From: Gigaspora margarita
Lineage: Eukaryota > Glomeromycota > Glomeromycetes > Diversisporales > Gigasporaceae
Reading direction: 5' to 3'
DNA length: 64,000 nt
Assembly: GCA_009809945.1 (NCBI GenBank)
Contig: WTPW01000709.1
Coordinates: 187,419 to 251,418 of the forward strand
How positions within the stretch are numbered: the first letter of the stretch is position 1; each line of letters starts with the position of its first letter. The notes under the pieces are model-generated. The model saw only the letters and a list, made by a program, of their open reading frames with translations, ran no database searches and was not told where the DNA came from. Of the stretch, positions 45,975-58,584 are shown one piece after another. The position numbers were made by a program, and so were the translations under genes.

Positions 45975-46780
45975 TTAATTTATCAATATGCACATATAAT
46001 GTTAAAGGATATAACAAAAAAAAAAAAAGCTAATGTAGGAACATTATTGTTTCTCACATGATATTCAGATTAGTTAAAAAAAAAAAACTAAAATATCTTC
46101 TAATAACTCCACTACCTACTTTATTAAATCTTCACAAAAAAAAAACTTTTGGTCAAGTACTGAGCTCCAAAGCAAGTATCGCAATCATAATTTCTAAAAA
46201 AAAAAGACCACATATTTATAATATCTTTACCTATCCTGGATATACAGTTGCTATTAAAAAAAAATTTAAACATGACTTTAAATTTAGAATTATATCAGTT
46301 TACTTATTTTCAGATAAAAAAAAACTTAGTCTGGATATACAAAATAATGTTATTTAATGGATAAACCAATCTCTTAAAAAAAAAATCCAACCAATTATTA
46401 TAGGAAACTTTAATACATCTTAAAACAATATATCAAAAAAAAAAAAATACAAATTACTCCAATTCCTTCAGTTTAATAACATGTATAATCTTGCAAAAAA
46501 AAAACAATTATCCTTACCAACTTGGCAAAGTAGCAGATACCAAAGCACTATTAATAAAAAAAAAGCACATAATCCTATTCTAAGATATCTTTCTAAATTT
46601 AAAACTAATCAATCCAAAAAAAAAACTAATAGTGATCATACTATTCTAATATCAAGATGGTCATTTCCATATGCTAAAAAAAAAACCAGAAGATATAGTA
46701 CTAAAACTTGTAGAAAAGTCTTTGACTACAAGTCTAAAAAAAAAGAACAATGGCAAAATTTTTTAATCAAAATTTGACTC
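45975..46780 (+). pseudogene. LINE ORF2, apurinic-type endonuclease domain
   Basis: Endonuclease/exonuclease/phosphatase motifs in order: SICTYNVKGY (45,983), FRIISVYLFS (46,283), IIIGNFN where the usual catalytic GDFN has Asp changed to Asn (46,396) and SDHTILISRW near the end (46,630). TAA/TAG stops and artefact triplets interrupt it. Same plus-strand frame as the first RT segment at 47,417. It would nick target DNA for target-primed reverse transcription. Confidence 0.75.
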
Positions 46781-48104
46781 TAAACCATTAAAACAAAAAA
46801 AAAAAAAATCAAACAAGTATAATTAATGCTGCACTTCAACATATTCCTTACAAAAAAAAAAAAATTCACAATTTTCAACACAATTTCTCATCAAAGCAAC
46901 TAAACTTTACTATAAAAAAAAAAAACTTAGCAATATTATTAGACAAATCAAAATTGTAATCAAAAATCAAACTTCTATTCCATTACACCTCAACCAAAAC
47001 ATTAATTATATTAATACTCAACACCAAGTTAATCTTCTATTATTACCAACTACACATAATCTATTACCAAACTGGATTTCTACTACAAATCTTGAAAAAA
47101 AAAAATTATTTCATGTTTGTAATATTGAAAATACTAAAGAAATAAGACAACAAATTAATAATGCTATTTCTAAAAGATGCAACAAACTTGCTACCAACCC
47201 ATTTTCAATGATTAATAGTATTTTTAATCGCTATAAAGATCTAGTTAAATCCAATAATATTAATACAGATACAAGTACTATTACAGAACCTTACACTATT
47301 AAGAACTATATTTGTAACCATTTTGATCAATGGACCCATACTCATAATATTAACTATAATCTTTATAATACTCATTGAAAAGCTAAATATAACCTTAAAT
47401 CTAATATTAATATTGATTGGTACAACCACATTTGGAAGTATTTATATTAGATGAAGTCTCTACTATACTTTGCTATCTCTCTAATAACAAAGCCTGTGTC
47501 CTATCTGAAATTAGTTACAAAATGATTAAGCATACAGGATTCTCTTTTCTTCAAGCTATTACAGCCTTCTTTAATAGATGTCTTACACAACAGTCTATAC
47601 CTAAACAATGAAAGAAGAAGAATTTTTTCTATTTTTAAAAAACCAATTTTTGATTTTGATCTTTCAAATATATGACCCATTAGTCTTTTAGAACATATTA
47701 AAAACTTTACACCTAACTCCTTACTAATCGTCTTAATCATATCTTTACACAACACAAAATTTTATTACCTTACAACTTTATTTTTCTTCTAGGCTATAGT
47801 ACTTCAATTCCTATTCATATACTTAATAATATTATTGAGGATGCATCATGTAACAGTTCTCAACTTTGGCTCATATCGCAGGATATGAGCAAAGCTTATA
47901 ACTTTGTTAATTTGATCTTTTTCATAAATCTTTGGAAAAAAAAAAAATGTCTACTCAACTTATCAATATACTTACTAAGGGGGCATCCATAAATAAAAAA
48001 AAAAACCCCTATATAGTAGCTCTTGACCCCCCTCTACTATATAAAAAAAATTTTAAAAATCCGTATGTTTATATATAAAATTTTACAAAAACTTGAATAT
48101 ATTA

Positions 48105-48400
48105 TGACCCAGTGATCCAATCTGGATGATTTTGGTACCATTCGATTCGTCTCTATGAGACGAATCCAGTGGAATCAAAATCGTTTCATTTGGATTACTG
48201 GATCACGTTTTATTAACGAAATACTATTGATTTTATAGTAATTTTATAAGAAAACATAATAACCAATAGTATTTCGTTAATNAAACGTGATNCAGAAAAA
48301 AAAATCAAATGAAATTGGTNCCATTCGAATCCTCTCCTCNAGANGATTCGAATNGAAAAAAAAACATCCAATTTGGACTACTGGATCAAGTTTTAGACAA
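48105..48400. repeat. Nested foldback with GATCCAGTAATCC arms
   Basis: Two arms around 48,245 carry TGATCCAATCTGGATGATTT, CCATTCGATTCGTCTC and AACGAAATACTATTG in opposite orientation. Each arm is itself palindromic (AATCCAAATGAAACGATTTT and complements). Several N bases and artefact A runs lie in the right arm. Confidence 0.8.
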
Positions 48401-48431
48401 ATTTTTATAAAAATTGCGTTATATTGGGGGC

Positions 48432-48570
48432 AGAGTTGACAATGGAGCCAATGGAGCTCAATGGTTGCACAAATAGAGCTCAAAAAACTAGTATCCATTG
48501 GCTCCATTCAGAGCTCCATTGGCTCCATTCGCAGCTCCATTTGGCTCCATTGAGCTCCATTGCCAACCCT
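48432..48570. mobile_element. ~140-bp CTCCATTGG MITE
   Basis: AGAGTTGACAATGGAGCC at the left pairs with GCTCCATTGCCAACCCTA at the right, filled with GAGCTCCATTGGCTCCATT repeats in both orientations. YAGGGTTGG-like ends recall hAT MITEs, but no clear duplication is seen. Confidence 0.7.
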
Positions 48571-49065
48571 AGTTGGGGGACCCCCCCTACATATTAGAAA
48601 ATCATTATATTTTGGGGAACCCCCTCTCAAGCATAACGTATTTTATGGATGCCCCCTAATCTTTTACTTGACCAATATAATAGAGTTATTACTAATCTTG
48701 GGCTAACTAATTTTTAAAAAAAAAAAATGGTATAGACCAAGAAAAAACAATAACTCCTCTTTTTTGAAAAATTTAAAAAAAAAATCTTATTCATTATATA
48801 TCCTTTTATTTTACTGGCTATACACTTACTATATCTTGGCAAACAAGCCTTTGCACACTATATTTAACTACCAAAAAACTTCATACTTCTTTGTCAAAAA
48901 AAAATTATATGGATGATACTTTATGGATTGCCCAGTCTAAAACTGAATTAGAACAAAAAAAAAATATAGCTACCTCATTTTACCAAATGGCAGATATACA
49001 AGTCAATCCCTATAAATCCCTATTTATTACCAATAATAACTCCAATTACAATATCTCTTTTCTTA

Positions 49066-49218
49066 AGGGCCGTGTAAAAAAAAACCTGATTATTTTTTAT
49101 TAGAGGCCTACACTTCTCTCCCCTCCTTAATATAGATTTGGTCAGGTTCCTATATATAATTTCAACATTTTTTACCCCCACTCCCCCTAAAAAATCACCT
49201 GATTTTTGTTACTCCCTA
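49066..49218. mobile_element. ~150-bp MITE in the LINE RT
   Basis: AGGGCCGTGTAAAAA then CCTGATTATTTTT at the left and AAAATCACCTGATTTTTGTT then ACTCCCT at the right form imperfect TIRs. The centre is rich in CCCCACTCCCCC. LINE coding sequence is interrupted here and resumes after it. Confidence 0.6.
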
Positions 49219-50555
49219 ACTGTAATATATCAAGAATTCTAAAAACCAACTATTCAAATTTTTGGGATGTTGGTTTACTTTAGATAACCAAATATCTAAA
49301 CAAATCCAATTTATTCAAAACGAGATTTTTAACTAGTTAATATTGCTAGTACCAAAAAAATTACAGACAAACAAATTATATATGTTATTAATACTGTAAT
49401 TATCCCAACACTTGAATATAGAATTCATAATATAGTACTTCTATATACAATATGTGCTAAAATTTTATTCAAATATTTAACAATAGCCAAGCACAAAGCA
49501 AACTTATCACAGTCTATTTCTAATAGCACTATGCTTAACCACTATCTTTATAATATCCATATATTTGGGACATTCAACTTCAATACCATATTACCAACTT
49601 TCTTTATAGAATCAAAAAAAAAAAAATTTTAGGAACAACTACACATATTAGACTACAACAATTACAAAACAATCTAAAAAAAAATATAAATATACTTCAA
49701 CATTTTCAGCCTATTATTGATAGATCTAATAAATAAAAAAAAAACTTCAAAATTATTCAACTTCTTACTTATCTTAATATGCAAATAACTNCTAAAAAAA
49801 AAAATATATGNCCAAAAACTATTAGTAATGCACATCAACCAATTGAACCTATTCTTATTCAATACCCACAATATATTCAATTCAAAAAATAGCTTAGACA
49901 TCTATATTTAGAACAGCTTTGTACTGCTGATAATAGCACTTTACTCTGCTGGCAAGATCTATTACCAAGACTTCAAAAAAAAAAAAAAGGTAGACAACCA
50001 TTATAGTTCTCATATCTTGAGAATAAGGTTACTTCAAAAAAAAATTACCATACTCTACTACCATATTACTAATCTTCTGGTATTAATTCTTTTGCAAAAA
50101 AAAAAGATTATCTTCCAAAAAAGCTCAAACCATAGCTTCTTATATACCAAGATAACAATATCATTATTGAAAAAATTAAAAAATATCTGGATAACAAAAT
50201 AGCATCTATTAGTCAAAAAAAAAATAGCTTTAATACCAACCACACCTTATTTTATTCATCTCCAGAAATACAATTAAAAAAAAATTCAAATTGTTATTTA
50301 AACTCTAAAAGAATCCAACATACTTGTACTATTGAAGTTCCAATTATATTCTTTATACAATTTCTTGATCGATATTCTTTACTATCTCATATTAATCTAC
50401 ATGCAAAACTTATAGATTTAATTTGCTCTATAGCTATTAAACACCTATTAACTATACCTCAACTACCTTTAATCAATATTAATAATGAAATAGTATCTAA
50501 TATATTACATCCAAATCAGACAACTACTACTCTTCAACAAATTGCTCTTATTAAT

Positions 50556-51300
50556 GCTATACAGTTCTCTTTTACCTTTTATACTGATGGCTTAATTACA
50601 GATATTGGCACTGATTGCTGCTCAATGTACATAGGTTGGATTCAAATTTTGACATCAATTCTTAGCATCAATTAAACTATGCCTATCTTCTTATAAAGCA
50701 GAATTAATAGCTATTTTATTAGCAATCACCTCAGTATCATACAATTCTCAAGTTCATATCTTTACAAATTCTCAATCAATTATCTCCAAATATTAAACTC
50801 TAATTACTCTAAACCATGCACCTACAAAACAATTCAAATTTAACTACTGGCCTATATGGCAAACCCTTCTTAATATAGTCAAATCTCTTAATATTCAACT
50901 TAATTTTACTAAAGTTTAAGTACATTCTAATAATTTATTTAACAATATAGCAGATTCACTAGCCATAAACCACTATACTTCATTATTAACCCTACAGTTT
51001 AATTATAATAATGTCTATAACCAATACCATTTATTGCAGTGGAATGACTTCTCTATAGAACATCCAACTAGATATCTTGTTAAGGATATTTGTAAAGCCC
51101 ACATTATTGCTATATGGTCTTCACAAAAATGCAATAGTGAATGGTCAGGCTTTACTCATTTAATTAACTAGAATTCTATATGGAAATACTTTAATCATAA
51201 CCAAAAACCTACACACAATATCACTAATTTCAGACTTAATTATTTAAAAACTTTTAAATGTAAAATACTCCTTAAGGGTAGAGAGTATATCAATCATTTT
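50556..51300 (+). pseudogene. LINE ORF2, RNase H domain and following segment
   Basis: FTFYTDG (50,571) with a following SMYIGW, then KAELIAILLAITSVS (50,697), IFTNSQSIIS (50,758, where TDSQS would be usual) and VHSNNLFNNIADSLA (50,920) give the RNase H catalytic series D-E-(D to N)-D. LINE sequence continues to KCKILLKGREYINHF (51,260-51,300), where an inserted element cuts it. This block lacks most artefact A runs and reads more cleanly. Confidence 0.82.
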
Positions 51301-51302
51301 TT

Positions 51303-52295
51303 ATATGATTTGCGTGATGCAAGGAGAATTTATATGATTACAAAAATATGCTCCTGATTAAAATTTTTAAAGCCACAGTTGACCCCTGTTAAAATTATGT
51401 AATACATAAATCAGAACCCTATTTATAGCTATGAAATTTTTAGAAGCGGTTCTATTTAAAGAAAAAGCACTTACATATATAGTAAAACTTTTCTGTGTTA
51501 GCTTTAAATTTTTTGGGTAAAAATTATTTTATTGTAAAAAAAAATTTTAAGTAAAATTTTTTTTTTTTGATCTTATAATAATCTTGCCATTACATAAAAA
51601 AAAATTTAATATTACTACCAGGTTATATAGTATTGCTGAACAGTACATTGAACGAAGCTAAAAGTGTTTGCATAGTATGTTACTTTATACTGTTTGTTTA
51701 GCGTTTTTTGCTCTTAAAAAAAAAGGCTAACCTTTTTTTATTAAAATAGTCCGTAATATAAATTATTTAAATGGCAAAAAAAAATTCCCAATTTATTGGG
51801 CTTCCTAAGGTCTTTGTTTTTTGTTTTCTTTAATAATGAAAAAAGTAAGAATTTCAGTTTCTTTTGTTATTTATTTTTACTGCTATTTTTTTTTAAAAAA
51901 AAAACTTATTTTTTTGGATGACAATATCAAGGTTTCAAAAATGAAATAGGTGTTTTTAGAAAAGTATGAAAGTATAGTTGTGCTTATTAAAACTTGAGTT
52001 ACTAATGCTTTCTAATTTACTTGTAGAACGATCTTTCTTTTTTTTTATTCAATATCATGGCAATATTTAGCTTCTTTTAATTTCTTCTAAAATGCTTTAG
52101 TTATGTCATGCTTTGACTTTTTATTAAACATAACATTACTGAATAAATATAATAAACTTAATAAATTAAAATACGATTATACAGTAATTAAATATTTAGA
52201 GTGATATTAATATCTTTAAAATAACGTCTGTTATTACAGTGTATTATGCTATTATGTGCCATAGAAAATTCTATCTTCGCATGTGTAAATCATAT
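51303..52295. mobile_element. ~990-bp TIR element in the LINE 3' coding part
   Basis: ATATGATTTGCGTGATGCAA then GGAGAATTT at the left pairs with AAATTCTATCTTCGCATGTG then TAAATCATAT at the right. LINE protein sequence stops before it and resumes after it. A target duplication is not evident, and the interior is AT-rich and noncoding. Confidence 0.65.
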
Positions 52296-53010
52296 GTTAC
52301 ACAAAAAAATAATCACCAATTTCTTATAAAAATGATCGATATACCCTCTACCCTTAATGAACTGCCATCATATTTCCACTACTACAAAATCTTTCCATAC
52401 CTTTATACTAACCTAATTGCTTTCAGTAATCAACCAAAAAAAAACTTTCATTGGCTTACCTGCAATAATTTCCTCCTAATACACAATATTATTCAAAAAA
52501 AAAACATAATATACTACAAAAGTTCAAACTTGAACTATCAAATCTTGAACTACAAGAATTGGAACATAGGCTTGCTAACTATCAAGCCTTTAGCACTTTT
52601 CAACCTTCATCTAATCTATATTATACAGAAACAATACTCAAAGGACTTATACCAATACCTATAATCCAATCTATTCAAAGCTTTAATATTTTCTATAAAA
52701 TTACATCTACTACTATTATTCAAATCTTGCTAGATATTAATAAACAAATCTATGATAAAATCTGGATTCCCTACTGTTGCAATTTTTCTACTTGGAGAAA
52801 AAATCAAAATATACCTACTCACAATCCTTATACTAACAATAGACAAACTAATAACTATCACTCTAAAAATATAAATACAAAAATTATACCTATAGCTGTA
52901 TTTGTAGCCAACCAGATGAATTACATACTCCTTTTAATACATATCTACCTATTGGACAAGCAATTAGAAAAATAGATATATAGTCAACTTTTAACAATAT
53001 TTCTATTTGT
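52296..53010 (+). pseudogene. LINE ORF2 C-terminal part
   Basis: Reads IDIPSTLNELPSYFHYYKIF (52,337) and NFHWLTCNNFLLIHNII (52,442), a Cys/His-bearing tail of the kind found after RNase H in such LINEs. After a frame change comes LLDINKQIYDKIWIPYC (52,728), then a Cys-containing end (DELHTPFNTYLPIGQAIRKI and YNC near 52,908-53,020). Stops and frameshifts are present. Any 3' tail cannot be judged because of artefact A runs. Confidence 0.65.
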
Positions 53011-53019
53011 TACAATTGT

Positions 53020-54449
53020 AAAAAAAAAACTTTGAAAAAAAAAATAGATCAGTTTTGATAAAAATAAATCTTTAATATATAGAACCAATTTAATGAACTA
53101 TTTTATATAAACATATTTATTTTTTTAAAACTTTTAAGCAATTTTACAAGGAAAAAAATAGTTTCAAATGTGAATTCAAAATTATATGAACTTTAAAAAT
53201 ATTTTTTGCCCACATTATTTCTTTATTCAACAATTAAAAATTTTAAAAATCACTTAGTTATAAGAATTTTAAAAATTACCAAATCTAATCTTTACCAACT
53301 ATAAAAATTTTAAAATAATCTAACTGAATATAGTCAAAAAAAAATTATAAAACTTCAAAAATCATTTAATCAATATAGTCTTCTTTTAATAAAAAAAAAA
53401 AAAAACCTAACTAAATAAAGTTATTTACCTGTTATAAAAATTTTAAAACTATTTAATTAAAATATAGTATAAGGATTTTAAAAATAATCTAACAAAATAT
53501 AGTATTTGCTTTGCTATAAAAATTTGAAAAACTATTACAAACCAAACAGAGTCTTTATCTACTATAAGAATTTTAAACACTACCAATTTTAAAACTATCT
53601 GACTAAAATGTTAGTCTTATTTAACAAAAGTAAAGATAAATCTAGTTTTACCTTTTATGAAATATAGTTCATTTGTACAAGTATATATTTTCATATATAC
53701 CTGTGTGAATAAGCTTTCAAAAAACCACATGTTATTATATAAGACCATACTAATTCTCACAATAAATTAACTGTACAAGAGACTCTTCAAGACTTTGTAA
53801 CATTCAGAAAAATAGAAAAAAAAAATGTACCAAGCATAAGCATACTCAAAAATTGGATAAATACATATTTAGCTAAAAAAAAAAAGCAAGCAATGCAAAA
53901 AAAAAAAAATAGCTACAAAAATCAATAAGAGATAAAAAAAAAAAGAAAACAATAATTATAAAATAATAAAGTTTTACTTTGACTTAAGTGATAGTAAAAA
54001 AAAAACAAAATAGCTAAAAACAAAACAAAATTTGAAAAATTTGTAAAAATTAAACAAGATTTTTTTTCTATTTAGTATTTGAAATTGTACTAAAAATTCA
54101 TAGTTATAGTACCCCAAATGAAGTTATCTATCTAAAATAAATATCAAATTGTGTTAGAGACATAACATATATTATCTAATATCCATTTACTATAAAACCA
54201 GACCTCTACTCCCACCTAAAACCAATCAAAATGCTCAAGTTTGTTATATTTATCTCATATTTTGTTATAATTGTGGTTAAATAATTCTTGATTTTAATTG
54301 GCTAGTATTCTAGATTGGGTAATCTAAGATTTCCTCTAACTCTTCACCCTTTAAAAAAAAAAAAAATATCTGTTATTGCTCTTAGAATGAATTATTAAAT
54401 TTTAAAATTAAGTAATCTTACTATTAAGCAATTGAACTATAAAAATTTT
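53020..54449. repeat. AT-rich DNA with a ~75-bp tandem family
   Basis: Bases 53,200-53,640 hold about six degenerate units with CTATAAAAATTTTAAAA and TCTAACTAAATATAGTCTT. The rest is A-rich and partly artefactual. No gene. Confidence 0.6.
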
Positions 54450-54462
54450 AATGTTATATATT

Positions 54463-55428
54463 TATTTTTTTTATTAAAAAAAAATAAACGTATGGACTTT
54501 TCTATGTAACTTTTTATTAACAATTTTTGTCATGATTAACACCTTTTTTAAGATCGTTTTTAAGTTACATATATAATTTGTGCTACCTATTAGTCACCCA
54601 ATTTGCCTATTACCAGCTATACTTTCTCTAATTCTTAATTAGTATTTATGTATTTCACCACAATTACTAATCTAGAGCGGCCATAGCTACCTACTAACAG
54701 ATTAATCCATGTCCCACTCATGCTTAACCTGCATGTTCAGAAATCATTCCTAAATCGTACATGCTGTGCTGCCGCCATCATGTTCGTATCTCAAGCCTTC
54801 TTTAGAAGCTGCCGTAACATAATCCGTATCTCAAGAAAAAAAAATCCTAATTAGTCATTCCTTCTTAATCCTTGCCCTTGTAGGGTTCACAACAAAAAAA
54901 AAAACCACATTCTGACTTCCATCCTTCTCTAGATTCTTTACCGGTCCCTCCCTTAAAAAAAAAAGGCAACCCAGAAGGATTTGTCTGCCCAGGCTTTAGG
55001 TGCCTTTATGGTCTCAAAAAAAAAGGTACACATTTCCAGAACGCATGTCCTTTTCCTCCGGTACGAGTAACCGGCAAAAAAAAAGGTATATCCCCCCTTC
55101 TAAGGATCTTGTCGTTCGGTTCTCTGATCTCTGATTCTAGTTCCAGATTTGGCCTTCCTGTGATACCATCATAGATCATCGCTACCTCCCAACTCGGGAC
55201 TTTCCAAACAGGCTTTCAGTTTAGGAATTTGGTTTCTGGATTTATTGCGCCGAAGCTCCCATTCCTAGATGGTGTAACCAGATTACAGATTTTCTAAATC
55301 CAACCACGGATAGCTGTTAGCCATATGCAAGCCTATTTTCCAAAGTTGTTATCGGTGGGATTTGAACTCTAGACCTGCCGCTTGGGGGGGTGACAACCTA
55401 CCAATTGAGCTAGTTCGCCACACCCTGG
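54463..55428 (-). mobile_element. ~970-bp tRNA-headed SINE, copy 2
   Basis: On the minus strand it starts CCAGGGTGTGGCGAAC with A box TAGCTCAATTGG and B box AGAGTTCAAATCCCACC (plus coordinates 55,353-55,424), and ends A-rich. The 13-bp duplication AATGTTATATATT lies at 54,450-54,462 and 55,429-55,441. It aligns with copy 1 (29,338-30,310) along its length. The left half is corrupted by artefact A runs at 60-base steps, which appear as T runs when read in SINE orientation. Confidence 0.9.
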
Positions 55429-55530
55429 AATGTTATATATTAGAGCATGCCATTTATTCTATGATTTTACTATAGATACATGGTTAGAGTTGGTAATTAT
55501 TTCTATATATAATATATAATATATAATATA

Positions 55531-56177
55531 GAATATAAATTTGTCACACCTGTGAAAAAAAAAACCCATGATTCTGACCAATCAAATCACTCAATTTTGA
55601 AAAAAATTAAAAATTAAAAAAAAAAAAATATAAAAATAAATAAGTAATAACAAACTATATAACATAAAATTTTATAAAAAAAAACTTTTTTAAGTAATAA
55701 CAAACTATATAACATAAAATTTTATTTTGAACAACAAAAAAAAAATATAAAGATAGATTGTTTTAGTAAAAAAATGTTTATAAAAAAAAACAAAAAAAAA
55801 AAAAATTAGCACATATAAAACTTTTTTTTACTAAAACAATTTATCTTTATATTTTAGAAAAATTTGTTTAATTTATAACTTTACATATAGACTTAAAAAA
55901 TAAATATATATTAAATTAGTAAAAAAAAGTTTTATATTTGCTAATATTGGAAATTTTGTTTTTTCTTATTAACATTTTTTTAACTAAGACAATCTATCTT
56001 TATAACTTAAAAAAGTTGTTCAGAATAAAATTTTACATTATATTGTATAATGTACTATGTTATATATATTTTATACTTTATTAAGTAAAATTTTTAATTT
56101 TTAAAAAATAAAATTTTTTGTCTACAAAATCATGCAATTTGATTGGTCAGAATCACAAGTGCGACAAATTTATATTC
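55531..56177. mobile_element. ~650-bp TIR element (GAATATAAATTTGTC ends)
   Basis: GAATATAAATTTGTCACACC at the left and the complement at the right (GACAAATTTATATTC), with TTCTGACCAATCAAAT also in both arms. The interior has inverted TACTAAAACAATTTATCTTT words. Related in its ends to the element at 61,183-63,240. Confidence 0.8.
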
Positions 56178-56186
56178 CTATATAAT

Positions 56187-56676
56187 TAGATGGTTGGTGC
56201 AAATATTTTTTAATGCCATGCCAATGGCATGCCATTAATGCTTTTTGGTGCATAGCATGCCATATAATGCACCATTCATATAATATCCTAATTCAAACTT
56301 GAGTAAAATATTACTTGAGTAATTTCAAACTAAAAAACAAATTCTAAAATTTTTTAGTAACATTGCTTATATTTTATGTTTACTAACTGTCTATCATGTC
56401 TGAAATTTTCAAATAGTAGATATATATATGTTTACAGATAATCCAATTGGAGCTAGAGGTACAGATAAATCAATCTAATAATTGCTATAACTAGTTACAA
56501 TATAAGAATTAATTAGTTATAGCTTAAGTTATAACATCATTGTGATGATTTATCTGCATTTCTAGTTAGAACTTCATTTGCTATTCTATAATAGAAATCT
56601 TAAAATCTAAGTTTTATTGTGATTGGCTTGCCACTTTGTGCCATGGTGCACCATCTATCTTGTACCAACCACCCTA
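56187..56676. mobile_element. 490-bp hAT-like MITE, perfect 8-bp duplication
   Basis: TAGATGGTTGGTGCAA at the left pairs with TTGTACCAACCACCCTA at the right. TATATAAT flanks both sides (56,179-56,186 and 56,677-56,684). Subterminal ATGGCATGCCAT palindromes match those of the MITE at 21,679, so these are one family. Confidence 0.92.
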
Positions 56677-56714
56677 TATATAATGTATATTAAAAATTAT
56701 AGGGTTATGTAATT

Positions 56715-57035
56715 TAGTGCATATGTGTTATAATGCACCTATATGATCAACCAATTAGATTGTAAAATCAGATGTAATATGAAATCAAAAAAAATAGCGA
56801 TGTTTCTAAAATTGCATGTAGCTCAAAATTTTGTTTATAAAACAATCTTTCTTATTCTAACAAAAAAAATTCCTTACAAAATTTGGATTAAAATATTTTG
56901 CTAAAACACTTTACTCTAATTTTAATCTAACCTTAATCTAATTCTTACCCTAATCCTAAACTAACAAATTAATTATTGTTTTGATCTCATATTACACCAG
57001 AACTTATAAAGTGCATTACAATGCATAGTGCCAAA
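56715..57035. mobile_element. ~320-bp TIR element (TAGTGCATATGTG ends)
   Basis: TTATAATGCACCTATATGATC at the left is loosely mirrored by GATCTCATATTACACCAGAA and AAGTGCATTACAATGCA at the right. A related element in the same orientation lies at 60,815-61,128. Confidence 0.6.
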
Positions 57036-57212
57036 ATATAAAATTTAAAATCATATATAATTTATATAATTTATTTAATATTTAATATTAAGTAATTTTT
57101 GATCTATTGGTCTGTTTTGGATCATTTTTCTACCAAAATGTTTATCTTAATAAAATGATTCTAACAAGTTCAAAACTATCACAGGGTCACAAGATTGTTA
57201 AGGGTTTATATT

Positions 57213-57728
57213 TTTTTTTTTTTACTTTACAACCTAAAAAAAAATTTATTAGATATTAAAGTACACAAGTTACAGTAATAATATTCTAATTCTATAGGTA
57301 TGCTGCTACCTGGCAACTTCTTTAGTGCCCAGATGAGGTTGTTGCACTAAGCTTTATTCCTCCCAGCAAGCTCTCTGACTCAACCAGATAAACACCTATT
57401 GGTACAGATCATAGTCCAAACACGGCATCATGAGTTCTTGAAGTATTCTTTCAGACTTCAACCTTTTAATATGTCTTGTGACTTTAGTTATTCAAATTAT
57501 GGTTCTGACTCAAGGATGATCCAGGGGTTTGATCCCAACTACTTGTAGCATTACTTCATAAAGGTCCATTAATTGATATCCTGGGTCCCTGTTTTCTGCG
57601 ATAATTCACTTTCCTATATAGTAGACCTGCAATATAGAATTACATTTTTGCTGCTACTAAAAATCAAACTGGCAACCTTCCGATTTGCATTCTTGGAGTA
57701 TAACTGCTATGCTATCAATCTAGAGAAC
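57213..57728 (-). mobile_element. 516-bp SINE of a second tRNA-like family, 17-bp duplication
   Basis: TGTTAAGGGTTTATATT lies at 57,196-57,212 and again at 57,729-57,745. On the minus strand the element starts CAGTTCTCTAGATTGATAGC, shows a tRNA-like order (GATAGCATAGCAG, then GGAAGGTTGCCAGTTTGAT resembling a T-arm/B box) and ends in an A tail (T run at 57,211-57,223). No homology by eye to the ~970-bp SINE. Confidence 0.85.
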
Positions 57729-58584
57729 TGTTAAGGGTTTATATTATTATATATAAATATTAATATATATGGGGGCTCGTCAGTAGAAAAGGAGTAATAA
57801 GTTTTTACCACTTTTTTTACAATTTTTAAATTAGAATAGCTCAATAACTACTAAATCAAATTAAATAAAAATGTTTTTATTTAATTTTATAACTATATAT
57901 ACCAAATCGCCGAAAATAAGCACCTCTTATAATAATTGTTAATCTCTGAAAATAAGCACTCTCTAACCGAAATTAGCCGTAATCTATATAATTTAATATT
58001 ATAAATCAAACCTTAAAATTTTCATGCAATCTACTTGAACTAATATTTGAAATAGTTCGATTATATTCGAAATTAATTTACAAGCTCTGTATTACAAGAT
58101 CAGATTAGATCTTTTGTTTATAAAGGACCCTGGACAAAAAAAAAATAGGTCATAACTGATCTGTACAAATTTTAAGGTTTTTGCTACCTCTAAAAAAAAA
58201 AAAATTTGCTAAAATTCAATTATTACATTAAGTTTTTATAGTAATTTGCTAAAAAAAAAAAAAATACATTTAGATTGTGCTCTTAGGTTCAAATGTTTTA
58301 AAAAAAATTGTTCAGAAAAAAAAAATAGGGAATTGCTATTCGCACCATGGATTTTTGCTATTCATGCCATAGTGCAAAAAAAAATTAACTTTTGAAAACT
58401 TTTATTAATATTATTTCTATGAGTTCTTGATCAAAAAAAAAAAAAATTTTTTATTTGAATTCTATGGATTCGTAGAATTAAAATAAAAAAATTTTAAAAA
58501 AAAATGGTCAAGAACTCGTGGAGATATCTTTGATGAAAGTTCCTGTAAACAAGTTAAAAAAAAATTTTTTGTAACGTTTTTTTT

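Larger units (their letters stand above)
47979..48656. mobile_element. 678-bp PIF/Harbinger-like element in the LINE RT
   Basis: GGGGGCATCCATAAA at the left pairs with ATGGATGCCCCC at the right. TAA flanks both ends (47,976-47,978 and 48,657-48,659), the 3-bp TWA duplication typical of PIF/Harbinger. It contains a ~290-bp foldback (48,105-48,400) and a small CTCCATTGG element (48,432-48,570), so it is a nest of its own. Confidence 0.85.
47400..50300 (+). pseudogene. LINE ORF2, reverse transcriptase domain, interrupted
   Basis: Recognisable parts: LSNNKACVLSEISYKMIKHT (47,480), GYSTSIPIHILNNIIEDASC (47,794), SQDMSKAYNFVN (47,877), catalytic YMDDTLWIA (48,906), thumb-like LGCWFTLDNQISKQIQF (49,268) and NTVIIPTLEYRIHNIVL (49,392). 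Stops and frameshifts are frequent. Two TIR elements sit inside (47,979-48,656 and about 49,066-49,218). The ancestral protein would be a single large LINE polyprotein; this copy is dead. Confidence 0.88.

Noticed and set aside
45241..46780. Proteins with Lys-Lys-Lys every 20 residues (also 41.5, 43.2 and 46.5 kb)
   Set aside because: The triplets coincide with the 60-base A blocks in any frame and also occur outside genes. They are artefact, not a repeat-protein family.
55353..55424. Functional tRNA gene
   Set aside because: A and B boxes are present, but the acceptor and anticodon arms do not pair properly and the sequence is the head of a longer repeated element.
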